DNA of 64,000 nt from Flavobacterium wongokense (GCF_021608265.1 NZ_JAKIHP010000001.1:744001-808000); one strand, 5' to 3'; counted from the stretch's first letter, positions 28,001 to 37,326 are shown. The notes: generated by a model not told the origin, from the letters alone. Translations and numbers: made by a program.

Positions 28001-28492
28001 TATGCCGTATTTATTGACTACAACCAGGATGGCGATTTCTCTGACGCTGGTGAAACTGCTTTTACAAAAGCAACTTCTAAAACAACTCCTGTAACGGGAA
28101 CGATTACAATCCCTGCAACTGCAACTCTAGGTTCTACAAGGATGAGAGTTTCTATGTCATACAATGCTACACCTACTGCTTGTCAAACATTCACTTACGG
28201 ACAAGTTGAAGATTACACGATAAACATTACTTCTTCTGCAAGAATTGATGAAGCTGCACCTGCAAGGATTTCATTTAATGTTTATCCAAACCCTGTAAAA
28301 GGCGATATTTTGAACATTTCAAATCTTGAATCTCCATCAACTTATAAAATTTTCAATATGATGGGGCAGGAATTAGGAAGTGGTAAAATTGAGAACGATG
28401 CCATTTATGTAGGTTCTTTAAAAACAGGAACATTCCTGATTGAGGTTTCTAATGGAACTTCAACAACAACAAAACGTTTTATTAAGGAATAA
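25022..28492 (+). CDS. T9SS-exported reprolysin-like metalloprotease with FN3 and GEVED domains
   Basis: The start at 25022 (MKCKLLLGALLAATCFSYAQ) gives a signal peptide and 1156 residues. Order: propeptide-like region (about 20-195); metzincin protease domain with zinc motif HEIGHQMGANH at about 341-351 and the Met-turn SGSTIMGYAGI; PKD/cadherin-like beta domains (about 420-645); three near-identical fibronectin III domains (about 650-925); a GEVED domain (DYNQDGDFSDAGE, GQVEDYTINI); and a T9SS type A sorting domain (FNVYPNPVKGDILNISNL). It is probably a secreted or cell-surface protease. A terminator follows. Confidence 0.92.
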   Translation: MKCKLLLGALLAATCFSYAQNKATLWNTTTKKSNMVPLEAKMRLPENHLFDLNLVNLRSSLSAAPVRGVNSKQSSTILSIPNADGVLERYSIYENSSMDPALAARYPEIKSYIGIGIDNPAATAHFSVSPLGFKSMVLAPDKSAVFIEPISADLRTYTVYRKADRAQSLTPFECSVIDEVAPQVNGADARPNADDATLRTFRLAMSCTGEYTTYFGGTKALALAAINNSITRCNGVFEKDFGARLIIIANTDAVIYTSASSDPYSNASSMSQWNSQLQSTLTSVIGEANYDIGHLFGATGGGGNAGCIGCICTNGSKGSGITSPADGIPSGDNFDIDYVAHEIGHQMGANHTFTHSNEGTGVQMEPGSGSTIMGYAGITSLDIQPHSDAYFHAVSIQQVTNNIKAKTCSVNIATGNSVPTASAGLDYTIPKSTPFMLTATATDANGDALTYNWEEMDNQSNSAAPSATKTSGVDFRSYNSTTSPTRYFPRMASLLTGSLTTAGSEITVEALPSVARTMNFRVTVRDNRAGGPANNSDDMVVTVNAVAGPFNVTAPNTAVSYVGGSTQTVTWNVAGTTANGVNCANVDILISTNAGTTWSTLLAATPNDGSQAVTIPNTAGTTNRIMVKGTNHIFFDISNANFTITAGSTDTVAPTAPTLSASGTTQTSTNLSWSGATDNVGVTGYDVYKDGVLLGSTASTTYAVSGLTNSTTYVFTVKAKDAAGNVSVASNALSVTTLAPAPDTTAPTAPTLSASGTTFTSTNLSWSGATDNVAVTGYDVYKDGALIGSTTSATTFAVSGLVASTTYAFNVTAKDAAGNISANSNTVNVTTPTPDTTAPTAPTLSASGTTSSSTNLSWSGATDNVAVTGYDVYRNGSLLGSTTSATTYAVTGLTASTTYTFNVKAKDAAGNISANSNTVSVTTLANTITYCTSTSTNTADERIGRVAFGTINNPSTGTAGYENFTALSTNVVRGSANTITITPFWTSTVWTEGYAVFIDYNQDGDFSDAGETAFTKATSKTTPVTGTITIPATATLGSTRMRVSMSYNATPTACQTFTYGQVEDYTINITSSARIDEAAPARISFNVYPNPVKGDILNISNLESPSTYKIFNMMGQELGSGKIENDAIYVGSLKTGTFLIEVSNGTSTTTKRFIKE
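26969..27796 (+). repeat. Three tandem FN3-coding repeats
   Basis: Units start at 26969, 27248 and 27524 and are about 276-279 bases long. Each begins with a D-T-x-APTAPTLSASGTT protein motif and contains NLSWSGATDNV and KDAAGN. The near-identity points to recent internal duplication or gene conversion. Confidence 0.88.
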
Positions 28493-28508
28493 TCCAATTA
28501 TAAAAACT

Positions 28509-28540
28509 AAAAAGCCATACTGAAAAGTGTGGCTTTTTTT
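28509..28540 (+). terminator. Intrinsic terminator
   Basis: AAAGCCATACT and AGTGTGGCTTT pair (one G-T) around GAAA, then T7. It ends the metalloprotease gene. Confidence 0.88.
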
Positions 28541-28589
28541 GTGAATTAATTTTGCTACTTTTAGGCATTCAAAAAAATTATCTGAATTT

Positions 28590-30500
28590 ATGAAGAAAGT
28601 ACTTTTTTTAATCGTTAGCACAATGGGCATCGCAGCATCGGCACAACAGGTTTTAACACCAGAAGGATTGTGGAAGTTAGGTAGGGTATCTGCCCTTGGG
28701 ATTTCCAAAGATGGAAAAACAATCGTTTACAAGGTAGGAACACCTTCCATGGAAGAAAACAAATCCAACTCAAAGTTTTATACAATTCCTGTAAATGGTG
28801 GAAATCCAACTGAAGTTGAGGAAGCTCAGACTAAGGATTTGTTAAACGACAAAAACGTATCTCCGGACGGAAAATACCTCTTGTCAAATGAAGAAGTTAA
28901 AATTGAGAATGTTCTAGGCAAGGATTTTTATCCTGAATTGGACAAATCGGAAGCACAAATCTACGACGGATTGGATTACCGTCATTGGGACACCTGGAAT
29001 AATGGAACCCATAACCATGTTCTTTATGGCATCAATAAGTTAAATAAAGCGCGTCCTATTGACATTATGAAAGGCGAGCCTTATGATTCACCTCAAAAAC
29101 CTTTTGGCGGTGATGAAGATTATATCTGGTCGCCAGACAGCAAAAGCATCATTTATGTGTGCAAGAAAAAATCGGGGACAGCTTATGCAATGTCTACGAA
29201 TACCGATTTATACGAATACAATCTTGAAACCAAAACAACAAAAAACCTAACTGAAAACAATCTGGGCTACGATACCAATCCTATTTTTTCTCCTGGAGGT
29301 TATTTGACCTGGCTTCAAATGAAGCGCGATGGTTATGAAGCTGACAAGAATGATATTATTGTCCGTTTTAGGGATGTTGATTACAATCTAACTATCAATT
29401 GGGATGGTTCGGTTGACAGTTATAAATGGAGCCCTGATGGAACAAAGGTGTATTTTATCGCTGCTGTTGATGGAACGACGCAATTATTTGAAGTTAATTT
29501 TCCTGGTGTAAAACGAATCGGAATTAGCGTTAAGCAAATTTCAAACGGTGATTTCGACGTTCATGACATTGTAGGTTTTAATGGCGATAATATTATCGTT
29601 AGCCGAACAGACATGAATCATGCTGCGGAACTTTATTCCTTTAGCTATAAAAAAAGAACTTTTACGCAGCTTACCAAAACCAATAACGAAGCTTATTCAA
29701 AATTAGCTTTGCCAAAATATGAAAGAAGGTATGTTACTACTACCGATGGCAAAAAAATGCTGGTTTGGGTAATCCTTCCTCCAAATTTTGATAAAACAAA
29801 AAAATATCCAACGTTGCTTTACTGCCAGGGCGGACCACAATCTCCGTTAACGCAGTTTTATTCTTTCCGTTGGAACTTCTCTTTAATGGCTTCCCAAGGT
29901 TATGTTGTGGTTGCTCCAAACAGAAGAGGAATGTATGGCCACGGAAGGGAATGGAACGAACAAATCTCTAAAGATTGGGGTGGACAGGTGATGAACGATT
30001 ATCTGTCAGCTATTGATGATGTTGCTAAGGAAAGCTATGTTGACAAATCGCGCTTAGGATGTGTTGGCGCTAGTTATGGAGGTTATTCTGTTTTCTATTT
30101 AGCCGGAATCCACAATAACCGTTTCAAGTCATTTATTGCCCATGATGGTGTTTTCAACACCCAAAGCATGTTTGGCACAACTGAAGAAGTATTCTTTAAC
30201 AACTGGGATTTTGGTGGAGCTTATTGGGAGAAAGACAATGTCGTGGCGCAAAAGGCATACAACCAATTCAATCCAATCAATTATGTTGACAAATGGAATA
30301 CTCCTATCCTTATTGTACAGGGAGGAAAAGATTACCGTGTGCCAATCGGACAAGGCCAGGAAGCATTCCAGGCTGCACAATTAAGAGGGATAAAAAGCCG
30401 TTTCCTTTATCTGCCTGAAGAAAATCACTGGGTGTTGAAACCACAAAACGGAATGGTTTGGCAACGTGAGTTTTTTAAATGGTTGAAAGAGACCTTATAA
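28590..30500 (+). CDS. S9 family serine peptidase (prolyl oligopeptidase type)
   Basis: The 636-residue protein has a signal peptide (to about 19, GIAASAQ), a seven-bladed propeller-type region (about 30-390, with WSPDSKSIIYV and KWSPDGTKVYFI blades), and a C-terminal alpha/beta-hydrolase domain. The nucleophile is the Ser in GCVGASYGGYS near residue 494, the Asp is in VQGGKDYRVP near 581, and the His in PEENHWVL near 613. The triad is complete, so it should be an active periplasmic exo- or oligopeptidase; acylaminoacyl-peptidase and DPP-like enzymes share this layout. It has its own terminator. A TACTTTTA near-consensus -7 box (28556-28563) lies upstream. Confidence 0.93.
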   Translation: MKKVLFLIVSTMGIAASAQQVLTPEGLWKLGRVSALGISKDGKTIVYKVGTPSMEENKSNSKFYTIPVNGGNPTEVEEAQTKDLLNDKNVSPDGKYLLSNEEVKIENVLGKDFYPELDKSEAQIYDGLDYRHWDTWNNGTHNHVLYGINKLNKARPIDIMKGEPYDSPQKPFGGDEDYIWSPDSKSIIYVCKKKSGTAYAMSTNTDLYEYNLETKTTKNLTENNLGYDTNPIFSPGGYLTWLQMKRDGYEADKNDIIVRFRDVDYNLTINWDGSVDSYKWSPDGTKVYFIAAVDGTTQLFEVNFPGVKRIGISVKQISNGDFDVHDIVGFNGDNIIVSRTDMNHAAELYSFSYKKRTFTQLTKTNNEAYSKLALPKYERRYVTTTDGKKMLVWVILPPNFDKTKKYPTLLYCQGGPQSPLTQFYSFRWNFSLMASQGYVVVAPNRRGMYGHGREWNEQISKDWGGQVMNDYLSAIDDVAKESYVDKSRLGCVGASYGGYSVFYLAGIHNNRFKSFIAHDGVFNTQSMFGTTEEVFFNNWDFGGAYWEKDNVVAQKAYNQFNPINYVDKWNTPILIVQGGKDYRVPIGQGQEAFQAAQLRGIKSRFLYLPEENHWVLKPQNGMVWQREFFKWLKETL

Positions 30501-30522
30501 AAATCTAAATTTCAAAATTAGA

Positions 30523-30548
30523 GCCTTGATTTCATCAAGGCTTTTTTA
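30523..30548 (+). terminator. Intrinsic terminator
   Basis: GCCTTGAT-TTC-ATCAAGGC then T6, after the S9 peptidase gene. Confidence 0.9.
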
Positions 30549-30683
30549 TTGTTTTTTGAGAATGTAAAATGTTACTTTTATAAGAAATTTTCTTATTTTG
30601 AGAATAATTTTGTGTATTTTATCTATAATATTCGCATTTTGTCGATTATTTTAGTATGTTTGACTACCCTAAAAATCTCAAAA

Positions 30684-31358
30684 ATGATGAAAAGTATACT
30701 ATTTGCTTTCATCCTGTTATCCTTTACAGGAGTAGCACAAGTTGGTATAGGAACTTCAAACCCTACAGCAACTTTAGACGTCAATGGAGCTATGAGAGTT
30801 CGTTCAACAGCTACTAACAGCCGTGAAACTTCGGCAAAAGATTCTATATTGGTTTCTGACCGTGATGGGAACATTCAGCGGATTTCATCCAAAATGGTCA
30901 TCGAAAGCCGTTTGAAAACCTTTATTAAAGGTGGTTTTAGCGCAAGTGCTGATCAATCCTTAACGGTTTCATCAGGAACGGTGAAAGTTCCTTTCAATTA
31001 TGAAGATATGGATGAGAATAACGAATTTGATACCTCAACCAACACTTTTACAGCAAAAGCGGACGGGATTTATGCGATAAATGTTCAGATTAAATCCAAT
31101 GCTTCGAGCGTTGCAACCAATTTTGGGGTTTCCATCCTAAAAAATGAAACCGTGATTGCAAGATGCGGTTATTCCAACATTGGTGTAACGATAGCTTTTG
31201 TCACTATCAATGTAACACCGCCAGTGAGAGTAGTACAGACTTTGGTTAAACTCAGTTTGGGCGATACCATCACATTCAACATTTACACCGATTTGATAAA
31301 TGTTGGGCTGCTGAGTAATAAAACAGACTCCTTTTTCACAATCCAACAGGTGCGGTAA
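30684..31358 (+). CDS. Exported C1q-like/tail-fibre-like protein
   Basis: I start at 30684 (MMKSILFAFILLSFTGVAQ); the frame to 30549 lacks a sensible N-terminus. The 224-residue protein has a signal peptide, then the motif VGIGTSNPTATLDVNGAMRV, very common at the N-terminus of Bacteroidetes fibre-like proteins, and a C-terminal beta domain (about 90-224: FKGGFSASADQSLTV, FTAKADGIYAINVQI) that resembles a C1q/TNF jelly roll, so a trimer is likely. There is no T9SS tail. Function unknown; surface or outer-membrane display is inference. Confidence 0.75.
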   Translation: MMKSILFAFILLSFTGVAQVGIGTSNPTATLDVNGAMRVRSTATNSRETSAKDSILVSDRDGNIQRISSKMVIESRLKTFIKGGFSASADQSLTVSSGTVKVPFNYEDMDENNEFDTSTNTFTAKADGIYAINVQIKSNASSVATNFGVSILKNETVIARCGYSNIGVTIAFVTINVTPPVRVVQTLVKLSLGDTITFNIYTDLINVGLLSNKTDSFFTIQQVR

Positions 31359-31364
31359 AAGGCA

Positions 31365-31392
31365 AAAAGCCTATTCTGGGGAATAGGCTTTT
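31365..31392. terminator. Bidirectional terminator
   Basis: AAAAGCCTATTC and GAATAGGCTTTT form a 12-bp stem with a four-base loop. It lies between the convergent genes ending at 31358 and 31413. Confidence 0.88.
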
Positions 31393-31412
31393 AATTTTTG
31401 ATTCATCAGCAT

Positions 31413-33947
31413 TTACTCTTTTATGAATTTTGTAGTGGCAGTTCCTTTATCACTTATGATTTTTATAAAATAGGTTCCAGGCTTCAATCCTGAAACATCT
31501 ATGGTTTTTGTAGGGTTAGTAACTACCTGAACCAATTGCCCAAGATTATTATAAATACTGATTGAACTCATTTCCACATCTTGTTTTACAGTAATGGTAA
31601 GCCTGTTTTTTGTTGGGACTGGCGACAGGCTGAAAACATTATTGAAATCAAAATCACTATTGCCAAGCGTCGCAACGGTGGTTGTATAGGTATTGGTAGT
31701 GACAGGGAAATTATAATCGAAATAAATATTGGCTCCATTACTGAAAGTATCTCCTATTACAAGAGTAGGTTTTGTCTTGATTTTAAATGCGACAAAGCCA
31801 TCATTGTGTACATCATCAAATGGCAAATTGATGTTCTCAAAGATAAATTCAACTTGGTTTGTGTTTAATATCCTGGTCACAAATTGATGGCTACCATTTA
31901 AAGGAACCAAAGTCGAAATATCAAACTTGTTGGTATCAACTATATCCTTCACAACAATATTCACGGCACTGGCTGTCCCCGTGTTTTCAAAACGAATGAC
32001 ATAATGTACATATTGTCCCACCATGCTTGATGAAACAATTGGCCCTTCCAGGCAGGTTTTATCATTAGGATCGTGTGAATTAATAACTATCTGATTTACC
32101 CGAACCGTATTGTCATTTGAGTTTTCATCTGTTGCAATAGCAATATTTGCAGTATAATGCAATACATCTCCAGCATTAACGGCAGGCGTTTCCATTGTTG
32201 TATTGATATTAAATTTAACAGTTATGGTACGTGTTTCGAATAATTGAAGGTTCGTAAAATCCCAAACCAGATTGTTTGCTGACTGACTACTTACAGTTTG
32301 GCTCGCCTCTACAAAATCTAAAACTGCATCATCAAAGTTCAAGCTGATCGTGCCCGACTGCATCAAGTTTCCTTTATTCTTGTATACAATCCTATATTCT
32401 GCATCAAAGCCAGGGCGCGCATCATTCGTTGGAATCATAGTGATTTCTACATCCGGATGCGAACCGATAGGGCTAACGCAGAAATTTTGAGTCAACGGGC
32501 TAGCCTGTGTTGGAAAATTTACATTGACCGTCGTAGGGGAAACCGAAAAATAGGATGGGTTTTCAATAATTGGGGTAACAGTATATGTCCCGGAAACAAG
32601 CGGAATTGAATATCCTCCGCTGGCATTTGTAATGATACTTCCCGATGTTGTCCCGTTAGTAATGTTGTATCTCAAATTAGGATAAATGTAATCCAAGGCA
32701 TCACATCCGTTGTTGTTTTGGTCATATTTATTTGTCCCGTTCATTACATAATAAGTTCCGCCAGGAACAAAAGAGCAATACGAGTTTACATTGCAGGTAT
32801 TGGTATAACCATACTCGGTAATCTTATTCATAATCGGAATGAAGGAATCTGCATTTTCATCTATACAGATATATTCAAGGGATGGATTATTCGAAAAATC
32901 GAAATCATCCTCATTAATGTAAATGGTATTTTTTAAAAGTAAATACTTCAACAAATTGTTATGGGAACAATTAAAGGAATAAAAAATACCATTACTAGCG
33001 GAACTAAATTCCGTAAGTTGATTATATGAAAAGTCTAACTCATCTAACGATGGATTTTGTGATATATCCAAATGACTCAATTGATTATGCGAACAGTCAA
33101 GCGCTCCCAGCATCGGCAGGCTGTTCAGGTTTAAACTTGTAAGTTGATTATTGAAACACGTAAACCTCTCCAGTCTTGGCAGGTTGCTGACTGCAAGTGT
33201 TTGAAGATTGTTATTCTCACAATTCAAAACCGTAAGGTCAGGCAACCCTGCAACAGCTAGGGTCGATAACTGGTTGTTTTGACATTGTATGTACCATAAG
33301 CCTGTAGAATTGCTAACGTTCAACGAAGTAAGTACATTATCTGACCCATACAAAAACCTCAGGTTGGAAAAGTTACCAGCGTCAATAGTTGCAATTTGAT
33401 TATTTCTGAAATCCAAAAGGAAAAGATTGGTAAGATTGCTGATGTTTAAGCTTGTCAGCTGGTTCATGCCACATGATATTTTTGCTATACTTGGAGTATG
33501 GGATAAGTCCAATGAAGTTATTTGGTTTGCTATACATTGGAAATCGTTAAGATTAGGGTTTCCTGATAAGTCTATAGAAGTTAGCTGGTTACTATCGCAA
33601 TACAATTGTGTAAGGTTAGGCAACATGGTAACGTTCAGGCTGGTCAACAGGTTTGCGCTGCAATTCAATTTCCTAAGATTGGTGAAATATTGAACATCAC
33701 TAAAATCAGTAATCGACGCATTAACGATTTCAAGGCCATAAACTGCGAGGATTTCGCTAAGCTGGAATTGCCCATCAAAATTGGCATCAATCCTTATAGA
33801 GGCACCGCTTGCATTTCTTGCAACCCCATTGAAGGTTGACGATGACATTAAAACAGCTCTGAAATTTGCATTCTGTATCGTTACTATCTGGGCATTGCCA
33901 GCAAAGCCAATAAAAGCAACAAACAATAAAGCGTATAATTTTTTCAT
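31413..33947 (-). CDS. Leucine-rich-repeat T9SS surface protein
   Basis: The 844-residue protein has a signal peptide (to about 19, FAGNAQ). About 14 leucine-rich repeats follow (about 85-360), of the form LTSLNxSxLPNLxxLxCxxNQ, with many Asn and Cys. Next is an SdrD/Cna-B-like domain (about 400-495: YDQNNNGCDALDYIYPNLRY), then a DUF11/DUF7619-like domain with NSHDPNDKTCLEGPIV, and a T9SS type A sorting domain (LSPVPTKNRLTI to KFIKE). This layout suits a secreted or surface adhesin. The ligand is unknown. It faces the C1q-like gene and lies downstream of the acc operon terminator. Confidence 0.9.
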   Translation of the reverse strand: MKKLYALLFVAFIGFAGNAQIVTIQNANFRAVLMSSSTFNGVARNASGASIRIDANFDGQFQLSEILAVYGLEIVNASITDFSDVQYFTNLRKLNCSANLLTSLNVTMLPNLTQLYCDSNQLTSIDLSGNPNLNDFQCIANQITSLDLSHTPSIAKISCGMNQLTSLNISNLTNLFLLDFRNNQIATIDAGNFSNLRFLYGSDNVLTSLNVSNSTGLWYIQCQNNQLSTLAVAGLPDLTVLNCENNNLQTLAVSNLPRLERFTCFNNQLTSLNLNSLPMLGALDCSHNQLSHLDISQNPSLDELDFSYNQLTEFSSASNGIFYSFNCSHNNLLKYLLLKNTIYINEDDFDFSNNPSLEYICIDENADSFIPIMNKITEYGYTNTCNVNSYCSFVPGGTYYVMNGTNKYDQNNNGCDALDYIYPNLRYNITNGTTSGSIITNASGGYSIPLVSGTYTVTPIIENPSYFSVSPTTVNVNFPTQASPLTQNFCVSPIGSHPDVEITMIPTNDARPGFDAEYRIVYKNKGNLMQSGTISLNFDDAVLDFVEASQTVSSQSANNLVWDFTNLQLFETRTITVKFNINTTMETPAVNAGDVLHYTANIAIATDENSNDNTVRVNQIVINSHDPNDKTCLEGPIVSSSMVGQYVHYVIRFENTGTASAVNIVVKDIVDTNKFDISTLVPLNGSHQFVTRILNTNQVEFIFENINLPFDDVHNDGFVAFKIKTKPTLVIGDTFSNGANIYFDYNFPVTTNTYTTTVATLGNSDFDFNNVFSLSPVPTKNRLTITVKQDVEMSSISIYNNLGQLVQVVTNPTKTIDVSGLKPGTYFIKIISDKGTATTKFIKE

Positions 33948-34000
33948 GGTATTAAATTTGAGCTCAAAGATATAAATAGTTATGTAAATACGGCATTAAT

Positions 34001-34029
34001 AAAAAAGCCCCGCTTTTCAGCAGGGCTTT
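34001..34029 (-). terminator. Terminator of the acc operon
   Basis: On the minus strand AAAGCCCTGC-TGAAAA-GCGGGGCTTT is followed by T6. It lies 4 bases after the accC stop codon. Confidence 0.88.
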
Positions 34030-34032
34030 GTT

Positions 34033-35379
34033 TTATTCTGTACCTTTCATCTTAAAGGATTCCATAAACTTGGTAGTGTAATTCCCGGCTACATAATCCG
34101 GTTCATCCATTAACTGCCTGTGGAAAGGAATGGTTGTTTTGATTCCTTCAATATAAAACTCATCCAAAGCACGCTTCATTTTGTTAATCGCCTCTTCCCT
34201 TGTCTGAGCAGTCGTAATCAACTTTGCAATCATCGAATCATAGTTTGGCGGAATGGTATAACCTGCATAAACGTGGGTATCCAGGCGCACTCCGTGTCCA
34301 CCTGGCGCATGCAATACTGTAATTTTTCCTGGTGAAGGACGGAAGTCATTATAAGGATCTTCAGCATTGATACGGCATTCGATTGAGTGTAATTGTGGCA
34401 AATAATTTTTACCGGAAATCGGCACACCTGCAGCAACTAAAATCTGCTCGCGGATCAAATCATAATCTATAACCTGTTCCGTAATTGGATGCTCCACCTG
34501 AATACGCGTATTCATCTCCATGAAGTAGAAATTCCTATGCTTATCCACAAGGAACTCAACAGTTCCGGCTCCTTCGTACTTAATGAACTCAGCAGCTTTT
34601 ACAGCAGCTTCCCCCATTTTATTACGCAATTCGTCTGTCATGAATGGAGAAGGAGTTTCCTCTGTCAATTTTTGGTGACGACGTTGTACCGAACAATCTC
34701 TTTCAGACAAGTGGCAGGCTTTTCCATAAGAATCCCCTACAACCTGTATTTCAATATGACGTGGCTCTTCAATAAGTTTTTCCATGTACATACCGTCATT
34801 TCCAAAGGCTGCAGCCGATTCCTGACGTGCGCTTTCCCATGCTTTAAGAAGTTCATCTTCTTTCCAGACGGCGCGCATCCCTTTTCCACCACCACCAGCT
34901 GTTGCTTTCAACATTACCGGATAACCCATTTCTTTAGCTAGTTTTTGAGTCTGTTCGAATGATTCCAACAAACCGTCAGAACCCGGAACACAAGGAACGC
35001 CTGCAGCTTTCATTGTAGCTTTTGCAGAAGCTTTGTCTCCCATTCTGTCAATCATTTCAGGCGAGGCACCAATAAATTTGATACCATGCTCCTGGCAGAT
35101 TTTGGAAAACTTGGCATTTTCAGAAAGGAAACCATATCCTGGGTGAATTGCATCTGCATTTGTAATTTCTGCAGCAGCAATGATATTGGACATTTTCAGA
35201 TAAGATAAATTACTTGGCGGAGGACCAATGCAAACCGCTTCGTCTGCAAATTTTACGTGTAAACTTTCCGCATCTGCAGTAGAATAAACTGCTACAGTCT
35301 TGATGCCCATTTCACGGCAGGTTCTGATTACACGAAGTGCAATTTCTCCTCTATTGGCAATTAGTATTTTTTTAAACAT
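34033..35379 (-). CDS. accC: Acetyl-CoA carboxylase, biotin carboxylase subunit
   Basis: The 448-residue ATP-grasp enzyme carboxylates biotin on AccB, the first half-reaction of malonyl-CoA synthesis. The N-terminus [20 protein letters not shown] is diagnostic. The glycine-rich ATP loop [14 protein letters not shown] lies near residue 160, and [19 protein letters not shown] and [17 protein letters not shown] follow. Length and motifs are normal. It is the last gene of yceD-rpmF-fabH-accB-accC; a 93-base AT-rich spacer separates it from accB. The carboxyltransferase genes (accA/accD) are not in this window. Confidence 0.97.
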   Translation of the reverse strand: MFKKILIANRGEIALRVIRTCREMGIKTVAVYSTADAESLHVKFADEAVCIGPPPSNLSYLKMSNIIAAAEITNADAIHPGYGFLSENAKFSKICQEHGIKFIGASPEMIDRMGDKASAKATMKAAGVPCVPGSDGLLESFEQTQKLAKEMGYPVMLKATAGGGGKGMRAVWKEDELLKAWESARQESAAAFGNDGMYMEKLIEEPRHIEIQVVGDSYGKACHLSERDCSVQRRHQKLTEETPSPFMTDELRNKMGEAAVKAAEFIKYEGAGTVEFLVDKHRNFYFMEMNTRIQVEHPITEQVIDYDLIREQILVAAGVPISGKNYLPQLHSIECRINAEDPYNDFRPSPGKITVLHAPGGHGVRLDTHVYAGYTIPPNYDSMIAKLITTAQTREEAINKMKRALDEFYIEGIKTTIPFHRQLMDEPDYVAGNYTTKFMESFKMKGTE

Positions 35380-35389
35380 CTTTAATAAA

Positions 35390-35470
35390 TTTTGAATTTT
35401 AAATTTTGAATTTTGAATTGGTTATAACTGACGATTCACATCATTTATAATTTAATTTAAAATTTAAAAT
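35390..35470. repeat. AT-rich AATTTTGAATTTTAAA repeat
   Basis: The accB-accC spacer contains tandem TTTTGAATTTTAAA units (35391-35421) and an AATTTAAAATTTAAAATA run (35451-35470), partly inverted to each other. A similar run occurs at 17322-17352 ahead of asd. It could fold between the two genes, or be simple sequence drift. Confidence 0.5.
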
Positions 35471-35472
35471 AG

Positions 35473-35952
35473 TTAAGATGGATCAACCAAGAATAATGGT
35501 TGGTCAAATTCAACTGGCGACATATCGTCAACCAAAATTTTAACGATTTTTCCAGATACTTCTGATTCAATTTCGTTAAATAATTTCATTGCTTCTACTA
35601 CGCAAAGAACATCTCCTTTGCTGATTGAACCTCCAACCTCAACAAACGTAGGTTTGTCTGGTGCTGGTTTTCTGTAGAATGTTCCAATCATTGGTGATTT
35701 AATAGTGATGTATTTTGAATTGTCATCAGATGCAACTGGTGCAGCCGGTGCAGCTGGTGCAGCAGCTACAGGAGCCGGAGCAGCTGGCAATGCCTGTTGC
35801 ATTGGTGCTTGTTGTACATAAGTAATATCAGGTGTGTTACCTTCAAGAGTAGTTCTGATGGTAATTTTTACATCACCTGTCTCTAACTTTACTTCTGCAA
35901 CCCCAGAATTAGATACAAATTTGATTAGGTTTTGAATTTCTTTTAAATCCAT
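35473..35952 (-). CDS. accB: Acetyl-CoA carboxylase biotin carboxyl carrier protein
   Basis: The 159-residue protein carries biotin between carboxylase and carboxyltransferase. The N-terminal 60 residues form the usual helical part (MDLKEIQNLIKFVSNSGVAE), the middle is an Ala/Pro-rich flexible linker (about 55-80), and the biotinyl domain holds the biotin lysine in CVVEAMKLFNEIES. Only 21 bases separate it from fabH. It is the expected partner of accC downstream. Confidence 0.97.
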   Translation of the reverse strand: MDLKEIQNLIKFVSNSGVAEVKLETGDVKITIRTTLEGNTPDITYVQQAPMQQALPAAPAPVAAAPAAPAAPVASDDNSKYITIKSPMIGTFYRKPAPDKPTFVEVGGSISKGDVLCVVEAMKLFNEIESEVSGKIVKILVDDMSPVEFDQPLFLVDPS

Positions 35953-35973
35953 GATTAGTCTATTTTAGTTAGT

Positions 35974-36972
35974 TTATTGTTTATTGTATGCCCATTTTAG
36001 GTAGATAGAACCCCAAGTGAATCCACCACCAAATGCTGCAAAAATTAAATTATCTCCTTTTTTTAGTTGGCCTTCAAAGTCGCTTAGCAATAAAGGTAAT
36101 GTTGCCGAAGTAGTATTGCCATATCTATGAATGTTTACCAACACTTTTTCTTCGTCAAGACCCATCCTGCTTGCTGTGGCGTCGATGATTCTTTTATTTG
36201 CCTGATGTGCAATCAACCAGTTTACATCATCTTTTGTCAAATTATTGCGCTCCATGATTTTTTCGCTGACATCAGCCATTCCTGAAACTGCATATTTAAA
36301 AACCGTTTTTCCATCCTGGAAAACATAATGCTGGCCATTCTCAACGGTTTCTTTTGAAGGAGGAAGAATAGATCCACCGGCATCGATTTTCAGGTATTCC
36401 CTTCCGATTCCGTCACTTCTTAAATATTCATCCTGCAAACCAAGGCCTTCATGGTTAGGCTCGAACAATACAGCTCCGGCTCCATCTCCAAAGATGATGC
36501 ACGTTGCCCTGTCCGTATAATCTATGATAGATGACATTTTATCGGCTCCAATCAAAAGCACTTTTTTGTATCTGCCTGACTGAATGTAAGCTGCCGCTGT
36601 TGACATCCCGTAAAGGAAACTCGAACACGCTGCCTGCAAATCGTATGCAAAAGCATTGACAGCACCAATTTGGCTGGCCACATAAACCCCTGTTGAAGCC
36701 ACTGGCATATCAGGTGTTGTGGTTGCCATGATAATCATGTCAATTTCTTCCGGGTTAATATTTGCTTTGGAAATTAAATCCTGGGCGGCTTTGATTGCCA
36801 TAAAAGAAGTGCCTTTCCCTTTTTCTTTCAATAGTCTTCTTTCCTTGATTCCGGTACGAGTGGTAATCCATTCGTCATTGGTGTCAACCATTGATTCCAG
36901 TACTTGATTTGAGAGTACAAATTCTGGAACGTAAGCTCCAACTGCGGTGATAGCGGCTGTTATTGTATTCAT
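35974..36972 (-). CDS. fabH: Beta-ketoacyl-ACP synthase III
   Basis: The 332-residue enzyme condenses acetyl-CoA (or a branched starter) with malonyl-ACP to begin fatty-acid synthesis. The catalytic triad is visible: Cys in LQAACSSFLYGM near residue 115, His in WLIAHQANKRI near 258, and Asn in NIHRYGNTTSATLP near 288. The N-terminus ITAVGAYVPEFVLSN is typical. It sits between rpmF and accB, which fits the conserved coupling of fatty-acid and ribosome genes; plsX, often found here in other phyla, is absent. Confidence 0.97.
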   Translation of the reverse strand: MNTITAAITAVGAYVPEFVLSNQVLESMVDTNDEWITTRTGIKERRLLKEKGKGTSFMAIKAAQDLISKANINPEEIDMIIMATTTPDMPVASTGVYVASQIGAVNAFAYDLQAACSSFLYGMSTAAAYIQSGRYKKVLLIGADKMSSIIDYTDRATCIIFGDGAGAVLFEPNHEGLGLQDEYLRSDGIGREYLKIDAGGSILPPSKETVENGQHYVFQDGKTVFKYAVSGMADVSEKIMERNNLTKDDVNWLIAHQANKRIIDATASRMGLDEEKVLVNIHRYGNTTSATLPLLLSDFEGQLKKGDNLIFAAFGGGFTWGSIYLKWAYNKQ

Positions 36973-37083
36973 AAATAGGGTATTTTACTCCTCACTTTTT
37001 TCAGCGTGAAAAGTTGTGGAAATTACAAAAAAAAATTATACCTAAGGCTTTTTAGGACGCGATATTTATTAAAATTCTTAAAA

Positions 37084-37110
37084 ACAAAAAACTCCCACAA
37101 AGTGAGAGTT
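37084..37110 (-). terminator. Terminator-like hairpin after rpmF
   Basis: On the minus strand AACTCTCAC-TTT-GTGGGAGTT (one G-T pair) is followed by T4 and further T's. It lies 22 bases after the rpmF stop, so it may attenuate transcription into fabH. Confidence 0.75.
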
Positions 37111-37131
37111 AGTTTTTGTAAAAAACTTTAA

Positions 37132-37326
37132 TTATGCTACAGCTACTGATTTATCAATAACCACTTGACCTCTGTAGTACATTTTACCTTCATGCCAGTA
37201 AGCTCTGTGGTATAAATGTGCTTCTCCAGTTACTGGGCAAGTTGCGATTTGAGCAACAGTTGCTTTATAATGAGTTCTTCTCTTATCTCTTCTTGTTTTC
37301 GAGATTTTTCTTTTAGGATGTGCCAT
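37132..37326 (-). CDS. rpmF: Ribosomal protein L32 (bL32)
   Basis: The 64-residue protein begins [20 protein letters not shown], the conserved basic N-terminus of bL32, followed by the zinc-ribbon-like [18 protein letters not shown]. Only one Cys of the four zinc ligands remains, so it is a zinc-independent form, as is common. It lies 9 bases after yceD, the usual order. Confidence 0.97.
   Translation of the reverse strand: MAHPKRKISKTRRDKRRTHYKATVAQIATCPVTGEAHLYHRAYWHEGKMYYRGQVVIDKSVAVA

Noticed and set aside
31365..31392. Insertion-sequence inverted repeat
   Set aside because: It is a simple terminator stem; there is no transposase frame or matching second end.
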